Below, in pieces: positions 8,444 to 17,520 of a stretch of DNA of 64,000 nucleotides. The notes beneath the pieces were generated by a model. It saw only the letters and a list, made by a program, of their open reading frames with translations. It made no database searches and was not told where the DNA came from. The position numbers and the translations under genes were made by a program. Origin of the DNA: Trueperaceae bacterium (GTDB lineage: Bacteria > Deinococcota > Deinococci > Deinococcales > Trueperaceae). Location: NCBI GenBank assembly GCA_023954415.1, contig JAMLIB010000002.1, positions 124,001 through 188,000 on the forward strand, read 5' to 3'. Position 1 is the first letter of the stretch, and each line of letters starts with the position of its first letter.

Positions 8444-9592
8444 TCACGCCTCGACCCCCGTACGCCTGCGCATCGAGGCTAGCAGTCTCGAGAAGGCCAG
8501 CAACTCCGCAGGCCGGTCCGCCATGAGCATGACGCTGCACCCTACCTCCGGCGTCGGCACCGAAATAGAACTCTCTGAAAGCAGGTTAGCAAACTTCGTC
8601 AGGCTCCCTAGGGCCGCCGGAGCGCCGAGCTTCGGCGGCGGCACGGGGAGCGTCGGCAGCAGGAGCGGCGCGTCCTCGCGTTGCCTGAACGCCACCAGGG
8701 GGGCGAGCACGCGGCTCCTCAGCTCGTCGACCCGGGCATCGCTCCAACCCAGGTAGGGGGCGAGGCGCCCCCGCACCGCGGGCGACACGTCCTCGACCTC
8801 GCGGAGGAAGTCGGCGAGGCTCATGGCTATCTCGGCCAGGACGAGGACCCCTTCTCTTCGCTGTACCCGCTCGCTCTCCATGAGAGCGGCGCTGTCGCAC
8901 GCCTCGACCGCGACACCTTCCGCCCGCAACCGGCCGACGACGCGTCCGAACCGCCTCGCGACCCCGCGGCTGCAGTGGGCGGCGACGAGGTCTTCCGGCA
9001 CCACGACGCGTGGCGGATGGCTCGCCTCGGTCAGGTCGATGAGTCGCTCCACGGCCCGGCGCAGGGAAGCGTGGTCGGGCGCGAGCACGCCGAGCTGGTC
9101 GCACGTCGGCGAAAGCACGACCGCGTCGCGTAACCATGCGCCCAACGCGCCGAGCGAGAGGCCGAGCACGCCGCAACAGGCCGCCGGGATCCTGGCGCTG
9201 CCCGCGCTGTCCGTGGCGAGGGAGAACGAGACCGAGCCGCTCGCCACCGCCGCGGCGCAACCGCTCGAGGAGCCGCCCGGCACGCGACCGGGCCACCGGG
9301 GGTTGACGGGCACCGGGTAGAACCGGCTCTCGCCGAGGCTAGAGAAGGCCAGCTCGCTCTGGATGGTCTTCCCGAGGAGCACCGCCCCCGCCGCCTGGAA
9401 GTGGCTCACGACGGCGCTCGTCGGCCGGCTCCCGCGCAAGGCGGCGAACCGCGGGTGACCGCAGGTGGCGGGGTGGCCGGCCACGTCGAACATCTCCTTG
9501 CAGGCGAAGGTCCAGCCTTCCCCGGCGGAGGGCGCGCGAGCTGCCCGGAGGTCGACGCTGAACGGCGCCGTCACCGTCGGTACGCCGCTCAC
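8444..9592 (-). CDS. Amidase-signature family hydrolase, short form
   Basis: 382 aa from GTG 9592, whose GTGA overlaps the S9 peptidase stop. All three residues of the amidase Ser-cisSer-Lys triad are visible: K32 (CKEMFD), S108 in GGSSSG and nucleophile S132 in TDSAGSARIP, with the expected 24-residue spacing between the serines. It should hydrolyse a carboxamide to acid plus ammonia; substrate unknown. It is about 70-100 residues shorter than usual amidases, the C-terminal part being reduced. In the context of peptide import and peptidases it may deamidate or cleave peptide-like amides. Confidence 0.87.
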   Translation of the reverse strand: MSGVPTVTAPFSVDLRAARAPSAGEGWTFACKEMFDVAGHPATCGHPRFAALRGSRPTSAVVSHFQAAGAVLLGKTIQSELAFSSLGESRFYPVPVNPRWPGRVPGGSSSGCAAAVASGSVSFSLATDSAGSARIPAACCGVLGLSLGALGAWLRDAVVLSPTCDQLGVLAPDHASLRRAVERLIDLTEASHPPRVVVPEDLVAAHCSRGVARRFGRVVGRLRAEGVAVEACDSAALMESERVQRREGVLVLAEIAMSLADFLREVEDVSPAVRGRLAPYLGWSDARVDELRSRVLAPLVAFRQREDAPLLLPTLPVPPPKLGAPAALGSLTKFANLLSESSISVPTPEVGCSVMLMADRPAELLAFSRLLASMRRRTGVEA

Positions 9593-11658
9593 TCCCCCGT
9601 CGACCCCTGGCGCCCAAGGTTGTCGAGCAGGAAGCCGAGGATCCGTGGCACCGCCTTGCGCCATGCGTCCGCCGTGCCGAACACGTGCTTCTCGCCAGGG
9701 AACGTCACGGTCTCCACGCTCTTGCCTAGCCTCGCCGCGTCGGCCTCCAGGAGCAGCTGTTGGGGGTAGTCGACGGATTCGTCCAACGTGCCGTGCAAGC
9801 TGAGCAGCGGGGCCTCGAGCTGCCCGGCCAGCTCGCGAGCGGAGGCGCGGGCGCGCTCCCGGGTCCCGAACGCGCTCCCCATGCGCCCGTCGAAGTAGAT
9901 GGGTTGGCCCGTCTGCAACTCGTTCCAGTACCTGGCGCGCTGGTCGAAGTCCCAGATGCCGGCGAGGCTCACCCCGGCCGCGAACGTCTTCGGATGCCGC
10001 ACGAGCGCCTGCAGGGTCAGGGTGCCACCCCAACTTAGCCCCCAGATGCCGATCCGAGCCGGATCCACGTACGGCAGCGCCGCCAGGTAGCTCGCTGCCG
10101 CGGCGCAATCCAGGGTGTCGGCGACACCGCACGCCATGTGGTTCGCCTGCTCGTGCTCCAACCCGAACCCCATGCTGCCCCGGTACTCGACGGACATCAC
10201 GACGAACCCCAGCTCGACGAGGCCAAGGTTGATCTCGTGCAGGAGCGTGTACGCGTAGCTGGCGGGGTAGCCGCGCGTGAGCTGCCTGAACACGCCGCCG
10301 TGCGCGTAGACGAGCGCCGGGCGTCTCTGCCCCGCTCCGATGCCGCCAGGCAGGTAGAGGTCGGCAGGGACGGCGCGGTCGGGCGTGCAGACAGTGATGG
10401 GCAGCGGCAACGGCACCTCACGGCCGCGGGGTTTGATCGCGGCCTCCGCCGGGTCGCGGGGCGCGGACCGGCCGCCAGGCGACCGCGCGGAAGCGTCGCC
10501 CCGACCGCGCAGGGCGTCGGCGACGCCGATGGTCGAACCGTCGGGAAGCAGTAGCCGCAGCGCCGCCCCAGCACCGGCATCCGACTCCACGAACACCAAC
10601 GCTTCGTCGCCCAACCACGCCTTGGCGCCGGTGGCGCCCAGCGCTTCGGAACGCCGCGCCAGGACGCCGGCGGCGACGTCGAACGTGTAGAGGTGCCGCT
10701 CGCGCAGGCCGGCGGCGCTGCTGTTGAACGCGAGGAACCTGGCACTGGGCGAGAAGGCGGGCTCGTCGTGCACGTCGGTGAGGTCTTCGTGCCGCCCCGG
10801 GTTCACGACCCGCTCGCGGCCCGTAAGGAGGTCGAGCACGCAGACGAGGGGCCAACCTTCGACGTAGCGCACGTAACAGATGGTGTCGCCGGCAGCGACG
10901 GCGGGCGGCAGGGGGGCGAACCCCTTGCCGCTCGTCTCGGACACCAGCTCGGTCATCGCTCCGCTCGCGAGGTCGAGAACAGCGACTTGGCGCCGCTGCG
11001 AGTCGCGCGACATGCGGGTGACCACCAGCCGCCCGGCGCCCGCGAACGACGGCGCTAGCATGCACCACCCCCGCTCGTGCCACCGCCGGAGCTCGACCCC
11101 GTCGCGCGCGAGCGCCAGCAGGGACGAGGAGCTCCCGTCGCCCTCCGCCACCCGCACGGCGACTGTCCCCCCGTCAGGAGCAGCCGCGACGTCGCCGAGC
11201 AGGCGAGCGCCCAACCCGACCTCCAACGCTTGGGAGCCGTCGGGGGCGTGGCGCCAGAGCGTATCGGGCCCGGCCAACCAGAGGTCGGGGCCTACGGCGG
11301 CGGAGACCCTGCGCCCGGGCCACCGACCCAGGCGCTCCGGCTCGTCGTTCTCCCAGGACCAGCGTTCCAGCCCTGCCTGCGCGTTGCGCACGAACCCGCC
11401 GGCGTGCCAGCGCGCCTGCACCACCCCGGGCAGGTCGTGCGCCACGGTCCCGTCGCGCTCGATCAGCCTGGTGACGTCGCCCGCAGGGGAGCGGACGAAC
11501 GCGGCGAAGCCGCTGCCGTCGGCGGCGGCGAGCAGCGCCACCGGGTACGCCGTGCCGACGACGCGCTCGGTAACGGCGGCGATCGTCGCAGCAGCGGAAC
11601 GGGAGGCCGTGAAACCCGAGGTGGCCGCCGGCAGGCGCTGCGTGTCCGACACTCCCAC
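9589..11658 (-). CDS. S9 (prolyl oligopeptidase) family serine peptidase
   Basis: 689 aa; GTG start at 11658, one nucleotide from the stop of the permease gene. N-terminal about 400 residues form a propeller of WD-like beta repeats; the C-terminal alpha/beta hydrolase has the catalytic triad S542 (GLSWGG), D626 (GTLDES) and H658 (EKHVFG), with spacing like prolyl oligopeptidase and acylaminoacyl peptidase. No signal peptide, so it would cut short peptides in the cytoplasm after their import by the transporter encoded upstream in the same operon. Confidence 0.9.
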   Translation of the reverse strand: MGVSDTQRLPAATSGFTASRSAAATIAAVTERVVGTAYPVALLAAADGSGFAAFVRSPAGDVTRLIERDGTVAHDLPGVVQARWHAGGFVRNAQAGLERWSWENDEPERLGRWPGRRVSAAVGPDLWLAGPDTLWRHAPDGSQALEVGLGARLLGDVAAAPDGGTVAVRVAEGDGSSSSLLALARDGVELRRWHERGWCMLAPSFAGAGRLVVTRMSRDSQRRQVAVLDLASGAMTELVSETSGKGFAPLPPAVAAGDTICYVRYVEGWPLVCVLDLLTGRERVVNPGRHEDLTDVHDEPAFSPSARFLAFNSSAAGLRERHLYTFDVAAGVLARRSEALGATGAKAWLGDEALVFVESDAGAGAALRLLLPDGSTIGVADALRGRGDASARSPGGRSAPRDPAEAAIKPRGREVPLPLPITVCTPDRAVPADLYLPGGIGAGQRRPALVYAHGGVFRQLTRGYPASYAYTLLHEINLGLVELGFVVMSVEYRGSMGFGLEHEQANHMACGVADTLDCAAAASYLAALPYVDPARIGIWGLSWGGTLTLQALVRHPKTFAAGVSLAGIWDFDQRARYWNELQTGQPIYFDGRMGSAFGTRERARASARELAGQLEAPLLSLHGTLDESVDYPQQLLLEADAARLGKSVETVTFPGEKHVFGTADAWRKAVPRILGFLLDNLGRQGSTGE

Positions 11659-11659
11659 C

Positions 11660-12598
11660 TCAGCCCCTCTTCCCTGCCGAGCGCACGTCGTAGACGTCGC
11701 CGAGCGCGTCCCCCACGAGGTTCATCGCGAGCACCAGGCACGTGATGGTGAGGCCGGGGAACACCGACATCCACCAGGCCTGCCGCAGGTAGGCCCGCGC
11801 CTCGCTGAGCATGGTGCCGAGCTCGGGGGTGGGCGGCTGGGCGCCGAGGCCCAGGTAGCCGAGCCCGGCGGCGGCGAGGACGGCCGAGCCGACGTTCACG
11901 GTCGTGATGACCAGGAGCGGCGGCACGACGCCGGGCAGCAGGTGACGCAGGAGGATGCGCCAGTCGCCGGCGCCCAGGGCACGAGCGGCCTGCACGTAGT
12001 CGCGCTGGGCGAGGGCGCGCGTCGTGGACCGCACGGTGAGGGCGTAGATGGGCACCGTCGAGGCCGCGATGGCGTACACCGTGTTCATGGTCCCCGGGCC
12101 GAGGACGGCCACGATGGCGATGGCCAGGAGTATGGACGGGAACGCCAGGTCGATCTCGAGCAACCTGACGATCAGCGCGTCGAGACGCCCTCCCGCGTAC
12201 CCCGCCACGAGCCCGAGCGGCACGCCGATCACGAGGGCGAGGCCGACCGACGCCGCGCCGATCAGCAGCGACGTCCGCAGGCCGTGAAGCACGCGCGCGA
12301 AGACGCTGCGCCCCAGGTCGTCGGTGCCGAACCAGAACTCGGCGTCGGGGCCGACTTGCAGTGCGCGGTAGTGGATGGCGGTCGGGTCGTGGCGCTGGAT
12401 GCTCGGTGCGAGGACCGCGGCCGCGAGCAGTACGAGCAACAGGACGACGCCGAGGAGCGCTCCGGGTCGGCGGAAGCGCCGCAGGAGCGCGCGCCTGACG
12501 CGCCGCCCGTGGGAATCGCCTCGGGCGGCCTCCGAGCGGCCCTCGGGCGCGGCGCCTGCCACTCCCCTTCCCTTCGTGGTTCCCGTCGAGCGGGCCAT
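11660..12598 (-). CDS. Dipeptide/oligopeptide ABC permease, DppC type
   Basis: 312 aa from ATG 12598, one-nucleotide overlap with the DppB-type gene. Cytoplasmic basic N-terminus (about 45 residues), a membrane helix, then the BPD_transp_1 core with the EAA loop (ALGAGDWRILLRHLLPG, near residue 205) that docks the ATPase, and FGTDDLGRS typical of DppC/OppC. Pairs with the adjacent DppB-type subunit to form the inner-membrane channel. The operon contains no ATPase gene. Confidence 0.9.
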   Translation of the reverse strand: MARSTGTTKGRGVAGAAPEGRSEAARGDSHGRRVRRALLRRFRRPGALLGVVLLLVLLAAAVLAPSIQRHDPTAIHYRALQVGPDAEFWFGTDDLGRSVFARVLHGLRTSLLIGAASVGLALVIGVPLGLVAGYAGGRLDALIVRLLEIDLAFPSILLAIAIVAVLGPGTMNTVYAIAASTVPIYALTVRSTTRALAQRDYVQAARALGAGDWRILLRHLLPGVVPPLLVITTVNVGSAVLAAAGLGYLGLGAQPPTPELGTMLSEARAYLRQAWWMSVFPGLTITCLVLAMNLVGDALGDVYDVRSAGKRG

Positions 12599-13518
12599 CA
12601 GCTCTTGGAGATCCTCGGGTCGAGGAGCGAGTACGCCATCTCGGCGGCGAAGTTGACGAGAACGAACACCACGGCCGACACGAGGACCACGCCCTGGATG
12701 ACGGGAAAGTCGCGGGCGAGGATGGCCTCGACCGCCAGCCTGCCCAACCCCGGCCGCGCGAAGACGCTCTCGACCACGATGGCTCCGCCGAGCAACGCGC
12801 CGAACTGGAGGCTGACCACCGTCACCACCGGGATGAGCGCGGCCTTGAGCGCGTGCTTGTAGACGACGAGCCTGCCCGGCACGCCCTTCGCCCTGGCCGT
12901 GCGCACGAACTCCTCGCTCATCGTGGCGAGCATCGTCGTACGGGTCATCCGGGCTACGACCGCCGAGGTCGGCAGGGCCAGGGCCACGGCGGGCAGGACC
13001 AGGCTCCGCCACCCGGCGTCGCCGACCACCGGTACCCACTTGAGGACCAGACCGAAGAGCGTGATGAGCAGGAGCCCCGACCAGAACGTCGGCAACGAGA
13101 GGCCGACGAGCGGGAACACGGATACGAGGAACTCGACGACCCTGCTCTTGCTGACGGCGGCCAGGACGCCGACGGCCAGACCGGAGAGCGTGGACAGGAA
13201 GATAGCCCCGATGGTCAGGTAGATAGTGGAAGGGAAGCGTTCCTTGATCGCCTGGATGACGGGCTGGCCCGTCCTGATACTGGTGCCGAGATCGCCCTGC
13301 ACCGCGCGGGCCACGTACCGCACGTACTGCTCGGGCAACGGTCTGTCCAGGCCGAGGTCGCGGCGCACGCGCGCGATGTCGGAGGCAGTCGCCTGGTCCC
13401 CCAGCAGCGCGAACGCCGGATCGCCCGGCACCGCGTGGATCATCAGGAACGTGGCGAGCGAGACCCCCACCAGCACGACGACGAGGGCCAGGAGCTTACC
13501 GGATAGCCGAGACGCCAT
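12598..13518 (-). CDS. Dipeptide/oligopeptide ABC permease, DppB type
   Basis: 306 aa, ATG start. Typical DppB layout: first helix followed by HAVPGDPAFALLGD, a periplasmic segment with LGLDRPLPEQYVRY, and the EAA loop near residue 205 (RAKGVPGRLVVYKHALKAA). Six predicted membrane helices. Separated from the binding-protein gene by 78 nt holding a strong hairpin and directly coupled to the DppC-type gene. Confidence 0.92.
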   Translation of the reverse strand: MASRLSGKLLALVVVLVGVSLATFLMIHAVPGDPAFALLGDQATASDIARVRRDLGLDRPLPEQYVRYVARAVQGDLGTSIRTGQPVIQAIKERFPSTIYLTIGAIFLSTLSGLAVGVLAAVSKSRVVEFLVSVFPLVGLSLPTFWSGLLLITLFGLVLKWVPVVGDAGWRSLVLPAVALALPTSAVVARMTRTTMLATMSEEFVRTARAKGVPGRLVVYKHALKAALIPVVTVVSLQFGALLGGAIVVESVFARPGLGRLAVEAILARDFPVIQGVVLVSAVVFVLVNFAAEMAYSLLDPRISKS

Positions 13519-13553
13519 TCAGGTTCCGATCTTGCCGGCGCTGCGCCGCCGGG

Positions 13554-13586
13554 GGCGGTGGGACGCCGGATCCGCGTCCCACCGCC
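13554..13586 (-). other. Intercistronic hairpin after binding-protein gene
   Basis: Perfect 13-bp GC-rich inverted repeat (GGCGGTGGGACGC and its complement) with a 7-nt loop, 10 nt after the binding-protein stop and before the permease gene. No U-tract, so more likely an mRNA-stabilising element or partial attenuator than a simple terminator, raising binding-protein output over permease. Confidence 0.65.
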
Positions 13587-13596
13587 GCGTGACTCG

Positions 13597-15168
13597 TTAC
13601 TTCACGTAGGCGTCGAGGAGGGCGACGAAGCCTTCCTTGCTCAGCTGCGCACCCTCGACGCGCGGCTGCAACGCGATGTAGTTGTCGTTGATCCATAGAG
13701 GGAGCCAGAGGCCCAGGTCGAGGACCATCCGCTGGAGCTCGGCGTAGGTCTCGGCGCGCAGGGCGTCGTCCGACGTGCCGCGCGTGAGCGCGAGGCGCGA
13801 GTCGATCTCGGGGTCGGCGTAATGCGCCCAGTTGTAGCCGGTGCCGATGTTGGCGGAGTTCAGGTAGGAGTTGAGGATGTCCGCCGACGTGTAGGTGTAG
13901 CCGAGGAAGATGGCCTGGTGCGCGCCCTCGCGGCCCTGGGCGAGCAGCGTCGTGTGCTCGACCAGCTCGACGTCCACGGTGATGCCCAGCTCCTTCAGCA
14001 TGGCCTGCACGACCTGCGCGGACTGGGGCCAGCCGTAGGTGCTCGACGTGATGATGGAGAAGGCGAGGGGTTGGCCGTCCTTGACGAGCTTGCCGCCCTG
14101 CTGGGTGTAACCGGCCTCTGCGAGGATCTCGAGGCCACGCGCCGGGTCGTAAGGCGCCGCGTAGTCGCAGATGCCGTCCCAATAGCCCAGGATGCTGGGC
14201 GGAAGCGGCCCGCAGGCGGGCTGGCCGAGACCGCGCAAGGACACGGCGACGAGCGCGTCCTTGTCGATGAGGTACGCCATGGCCCGGCGGACGAGCGGAT
14301 CGTCGAACGGCGCCTTGTTGACGTTGTAGGCCATGTAGAGGCCCAGGCCCTTACGCATGAAGCTGAGCATCGTGTAGCCGCCGGCGTCGCTGAGCTGCTC
14401 GACATCGCTCGGCGCGACGGTCAGGAGGTCGACGTTCCCGGCGAGGAACGCGGCCGTAGCCGTGGCCTGGTCGGGGATCACCTGGAAGACGATCGTGTCC
14501 AGGTAGGCGGCGCCGTCGTGAGCGTACTCGGGACCCCAAGCGTAGTCGGGGTTGCGCTCGAGGGTGATCTGGCTGCCGCTCGCCCACGGCCCGACCTTCC
14601 AGGGACCGGTGAGCACGGGTCGGCGGTTGAAGTCGGCACCGAGCTCCGCCGCCGCTTGCGCGTCGATGACGGCGAGCGCCTGCTGGGTGAGGTTCTCGAT
14701 CAGCAAGTAGTACGGCCTGGCGAGGTGGAACTCCAGCGTGTACTCGCCCACCGCGACGACGTCGTCGACGGGTGCCAGGAGCCCCGCCGCCACCGCGCTC
14801 TGGGTGGCCGGGTCCTTGGCGCGCAGGAACGACGCCCGCACGGCCTCGGCGTTCACGGGCCTGCCGTTATGGAACGTGACGCCCTCGCGCAGGGTGAAGG
14901 TCCAGACCGTGTCGTCGGCCGACGGCGCCCAGGAAGTGGCAAGGCCGGGGATGTAGTTGCCGTCCAGGTCCTTGTTGACGAGGGTGTCGCCGATGTAGCG
15001 CATGACCTGGTTGACGACGGCCGTGGCGCTCTTCTGCGGGTCGAGCGAGTCCGGCTCCGCGTTGATGGCGATGACGACCGAGCCTCCGGCCGTCTGCGCC
15101 AGGCCGACGCCGGTGAGGGCGATGGCCAAGCAGGCTAGCAACGAGCCAACTACCGTTCTGAGCTTCAT
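13597..15168 (-). CDS. Family 5 (peptide-type) ABC solute-binding protein
   Basis: 523 aa from ATG 15168, chosen because AGGAGGAAGA sits just upstream; a second ATG at 15183 is too close to the preceding stop to be used well. Signal peptide of about 24 residues ending GLAQ, no lipobox, so a free periplasmic protein. SBP_bac_5 features: NAEPDSLDPQKSA at the mature N-terminus, VWTFTLREGVTFHNGRPV, and AYLIDKDALV. Binds peptides, opine-like compounds or other small solutes for the permeases that follow. Two nucleotides separate its Shine-Dalgarno region from the amidohydrolase stop. Confidence 0.92.
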   Translation of the reverse strand: MKLRTVVGSLLACLAIALTGVGLAQTAGGSVVIAINAEPDSLDPQKSATAVVNQVMRYIGDTLVNKDLDGNYIPGLATSWAPSADDTVWTFTLREGVTFHNGRPVNAEAVRASFLRAKDPATQSAVAAGLLAPVDDVVAVGEYTLEFHLARPYYLLIENLTQQALAVIDAQAAAELGADFNRRPVLTGPWKVGPWASGSQITLERNPDYAWGPEYAHDGAAYLDTIVFQVIPDQATATAAFLAGNVDLLTVAPSDVEQLSDAGGYTMLSFMRKGLGLYMAYNVNKAPFDDPLVRRAMAYLIDKDALVAVSLRGLGQPACGPLPPSILGYWDGICDYAAPYDPARGLEILAEAGYTQQGGKLVKDGQPLAFSIITSSTYGWPQSAQVVQAMLKELGITVDVELVEHTTLLAQGREGAHQAIFLGYTYTSADILNSYLNSANIGTGYNWAHYADPEIDSRLALTRGTSDDALRAETYAELQRMVLDLGLWLPLWINDNYIALQPRVEGAQLSKEGFVALLDAYVK

Positions 15169-15179
15169 CTTCTTCCTCC

Positions 15180-16370
15180 TCATGCTGGGTTGGACGCCGA
15201 GGGCGGCGCCGAGTTCTGGTCTCGGTGAACGACTACCCCGCCCTTCACGACGAGGGTGGGGGTGCTGAGCGTGGTCAGATCGGCGGTCGGGTCGGCGGCC
15301 AGTACGAGCAGGTCGGCCCAGGCGCCCGGCTCGAGGCGACCGATCTCGTCCGTCTGCAGGATCTCCGCGTTCGTCCGCGTGGCGGCCGTGAGGACGGCCT
15401 CGGCGGGAACGCCGAGGCGCTCGATGAAGAGGAGCTCCTGCCAGAGCTGCCCTTGCGGCATGTAGGTGCCCGCGTCGGTGCCGGCCCCCCACTTGACGCC
15501 GGCGGCCACCGCTGCGAGGAAGGCCTCCGCCTTCTTCTCGAGCACCCGCGCGGCGAGGTCGCGTTGGAAGCCGCCTAGGGTCTCGGAGCGGGCGATCACG
15601 TCGTAGACGATGAACGTCGGGACGATGTAGGCCCCGCGCTCCACCGCCAGCTCTACCCCGCGTTCGTCGATGAAGCTCGCGTGCTCGATGGTGCGGACCC
15701 CCGCCTCGAGGCAGAGCCGGATGGCCGTCGCGGGGTGCGCGTGGGCGGCCACGTAGGTGCCCGTCGAGGCGGCCTCTGAGACCAGCGCCCGCAGCTCTCC
15801 GGGCTCGAACTGCGGGGCCTCCGGGTCCTCGCCTTCGTCGGCGACGCCGCCGCTCGCCATGATCTTGATGAAATCGGCGCCCGCGGCGCGCTGCTCGCGC
15901 ACGGCCAGCCGCGCTTCCTCCTCGCCGGTCGCCTCCCGCCCCCAGTAGCTGACGTGACCGCCGGGGGCACAGACGAAGGAGCCGCTGGTGTCGACCCTCG
16001 GACCCTCGACCATGCCGGCGCGGATGGCCTCCTTCAGCTCGACCGCGATCCGACCCGGGCCGCCGACGTCGCGCACGCTCGTCACACCGGAGCGCAGCTG
16101 GACACGCGCGTTCCTGACGCCCTTGAGGACCCGCGCGCTCAGCGGCTCGGCTCGCGCCGCATCCTGACTGAGAACGAGATGGGTGTGAGCGTCGACGAGG
16201 CCAGGGATCACGAAGGCCCCGCCCAGGTCGACCTCGTTCACGTCCGTCCCAGCGCGGCCCGGGGCCGTGGAAGCGTTGATGGCGGCGATGCGCCCGTCAA
16301 CGACCTCGATGTCAGCCCTTTGGAACCGTCCCTCTCGGAAGAGGCGTCCGTTCCTGAACGTAGCCTGCAT
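15180..16370 (-). CDS. Metal-dependent amidohydrolase (prolidase/imidazolonepropionase-like)
   Basis: 396 aa from ATG 16370 with AAAGGA 7-8 nt upstream. Complete amidohydrolase-1 metal site: H62-T-H64, bridging carboxylated K169 (FIKIMASGG), H210 and H212 region, H230 (EHASF) and D299 (GTDAG). Binuclear-centre members of this group cleave Xaa-Pro or N-acyl/carboxamide bonds of small molecules. No signal peptide. First gene of the operon with transporter, S9 peptidase, amidase and IclR, suggesting action on an imported dipeptide-like or cyclic amide. Exact substrate not deducible. Confidence 0.88.
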   Translation of the reverse strand: MQATFRNGRLFREGRFQRADIEVVDGRIAAINASTAPGRAGTDVNEVDLGGAFVIPGLVDAHTHLVLSQDAARAEPLSARVLKGVRNARVQLRSGVTSVRDVGGPGRIAVELKEAIRAGMVEGPRVDTSGSFVCAPGGHVSYWGREATGEEEARLAVREQRAAGADFIKIMASGGVADEGEDPEAPQFEPGELRALVSEAASTGTYVAAHAHPATAIRLCLEAGVRTIEHASFIDERGVELAVERGAYIVPTFIVYDVIARSETLGGFQRDLAARVLEKKAEAFLAAVAAGVKWGAGTDAGTYMPQGQLWQELLFIERLGVPAEAVLTAATRTNAEILQTDEIGRLEPGAWADLLVLAADPTADLTTLSTPTLVVKGGVVVHRDQNSAPPSASNPA

Positions 16371-16379
16371 CGCGAAATC

Positions 16380-16410
16380 CTTTCGTACAGTAAAAACTCT
16401 TTTCGTACTG
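16380..16410. promoter_or_regulatory. Operator candidate: TTTCGTAC direct repeats
   Basis: TTTCGTAC occurs at 16381-16388 and 16401-16408, exactly 20 bp apart (two helical turns, same face), and the stretch CAGTA...AAAA...TTTT...TACTG between them is also a near-perfect inverted repeat. It sits between the minus-strand -10 and the amidohydrolase ATG. IclR proteins often bind such tandem AT-rich sites; the IclR encoded at the end of the operon is the likely ligand-responsive binder. Confidence 0.55.
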
Positions 16411-16415
16411 AGGGA

Positions 16416-16444
16416 ATGGTAGCACCCCGGCGACCGGCAAGCAA
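16416..16444 (-). promoter_or_regulatory. Promoter of amidohydrolase-peptide transporter operon
   Basis: Minus strand: TTGCTT (16444-16439), 17-nt spacer, TACCAT (16421-16416). The repeat operator begins a few bases downstream of the -10. Confidence 0.5.
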
Positions 16445-16459
16445 GGCGTGCGGCGTTCG

Positions 16460-16474
16460 GTAAATCGTTATACT
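16460..16474 (+). promoter_or_regulatory. LacI-type box overlapping -10 of the dehydrogenase operon
   Basis: GTAAATCGTTATAC (16460-16473) is a 14-bp quasi-palindrome with a central CG, matching 11 of 14 positions of the box at 21944-21957. It overlaps the -10 TATACT (16469-16474). The LacI protein at 20758-21804 is the likely common regulator. Confidence 0.5.
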
Positions 16475-16483
16475 CAACTGAGT
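16472..16483. promoter_or_regulatory. Inverted repeat ACTCA-AC-TGAGT after -10
   Basis: Perfect 5-bp arms around a 2-bp centre, directly downstream of the TATACT -10 and 20 nt before the dehydrogenase start. Possible second operator or transcript-start structure. Confidence 0.35.
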
Positions 16484-16503
16484 CCACCCCAAGGGAGACG
16501 CTC

Positions 16504-17520
16504 ATGCGCGCACTATCCCTACGACAGCCAGGCCGGTTGGTGGCAGTGGAGCTCCCGGAGCCACGGCCGCCGGCGCCGAACGAGGCGCTGGTGAGGGTGC
16601 TGAGCGTCGGCGTGTGCGGCACCGACCTCCACGCCTTCCTCGGCGATCAGCCGATGATCGAGTACCCCGTCGTGCCTGGTCACGAGCTGGCCGTCGAGGT
16701 CCTCGAGCTCGGCTCGCCCGCGCCCGGGCTCGCCGTCGGCGATCGCTGCACCGTGATCCCGTACCTCGACTGCGGTCGGTGCGGCGCATGCAAGCGCGGC
16801 AAGGGCAACTGCTGCGAACGGCTCACCGTGCTCGGCGTCCACGTCGACGGGGGCCTGAGGGAGCGCTTCACCCTGCCGTCACGGCTGCTGCTGCCGGCCA
16901 ACGATCTCGACGACGACCGTCTCGCGCTCACCGAGATGCTGGCCATCGGGGCGCACGCCGCGGCGCGTGCCCGCCTCGAGCCCACCGACACGGTAGCCGT
17001 GATCGGCGTGGGCCCCATCGGCCTCGGCGTGCTGGCGGCCGCGGCCCGCCGCTGCGCCGGCCTCGTCGGCGTCGATCGCAGCCCCGACCGCCTGGCCTTC
17101 ATGGAGGGAACGCGCCTCGCGACGCCGGTGGCAGGGGGCGAGCGACTGGCGGAGCGCCTACGCGACGCCTTGGGAGGGGAGCTACCGACGGTCGTCTTCG
17201 ACGCTACCGGCAACGTCGCCTCCATGCAGGCCGCTCCCGACCTGGTCGCCCCCGGAGGGCGGGTGGTGCTCGTCGGGCACACCCGGCACCAGCTCACGTT
17301 CGAGAACCCCACCGTCCACCGCAAGGAGTTGAGCATCCTCGCGAGCCGCAACGCCACGCGCCGCGACTTCGAGGAGGTGCTGAGCGCCCTGCGCTCGGAG
17401 GCCACGGACCCGCGCACATGGATCACGGACCGCACGGACCTGCAGGGCGCCGTGCGCGAGTTCCCCGGTTGGGCGAGCGGGTCGACCGCGCTCGTCAAGG
17501 CGCTGGTGCGGCTGTCGTGA
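16504..17520 (+). CDS. Zinc-dependent MDR alcohol/polyol dehydrogenase
   Basis: 338 aa, ATG with AAGGGAG upstream. Catalytic zinc ligands C38 (GVCGTD) and H60-E61 (PGHE); structural zinc site C90, C93, C96, C104; Rossmann motif GVGPIG at 168-173. Oxidises a secondary alcohol of a sugar acid or polyol with NAD(P). Its stop overlaps the GTG of the aldo-keto reductase gene, and the next gene is a fuconolactonase-like hydrolase, so it likely oxidises an L-fuconate/L-rhamnonate/L-galactonate-type acid. Sorbitol- or threonine-dehydrogenase-like activity cannot be excluded. Confidence 0.88.
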   Translation: MRALSLRQPGRLVAVELPEPRPPAPNEALVRVLSVGVCGTDLHAFLGDQPMIEYPVVPGHELAVEVLELGSPAPGLAVGDRCTVIPYLDCGRCGACKRGKGNCCERLTVLGVHVDGGLRERFTLPSRLLLPANDLDDDRLALTEMLAIGAHAAARARLEPTDTVAVIGVGPIGLGVLAAAARRCAGLVGVDRSPDRLAFMEGTRLATPVAGGERLAERLRDALGGELPTVVFDATGNVASMQAAPDLVAPGGRVVLVGHTRHQLTFENPTVHRKELSILASRNATRRDFEEVLSALRSEATDPRTWITDRTDLQGAVREFPGWASGSTALVKALVRLS

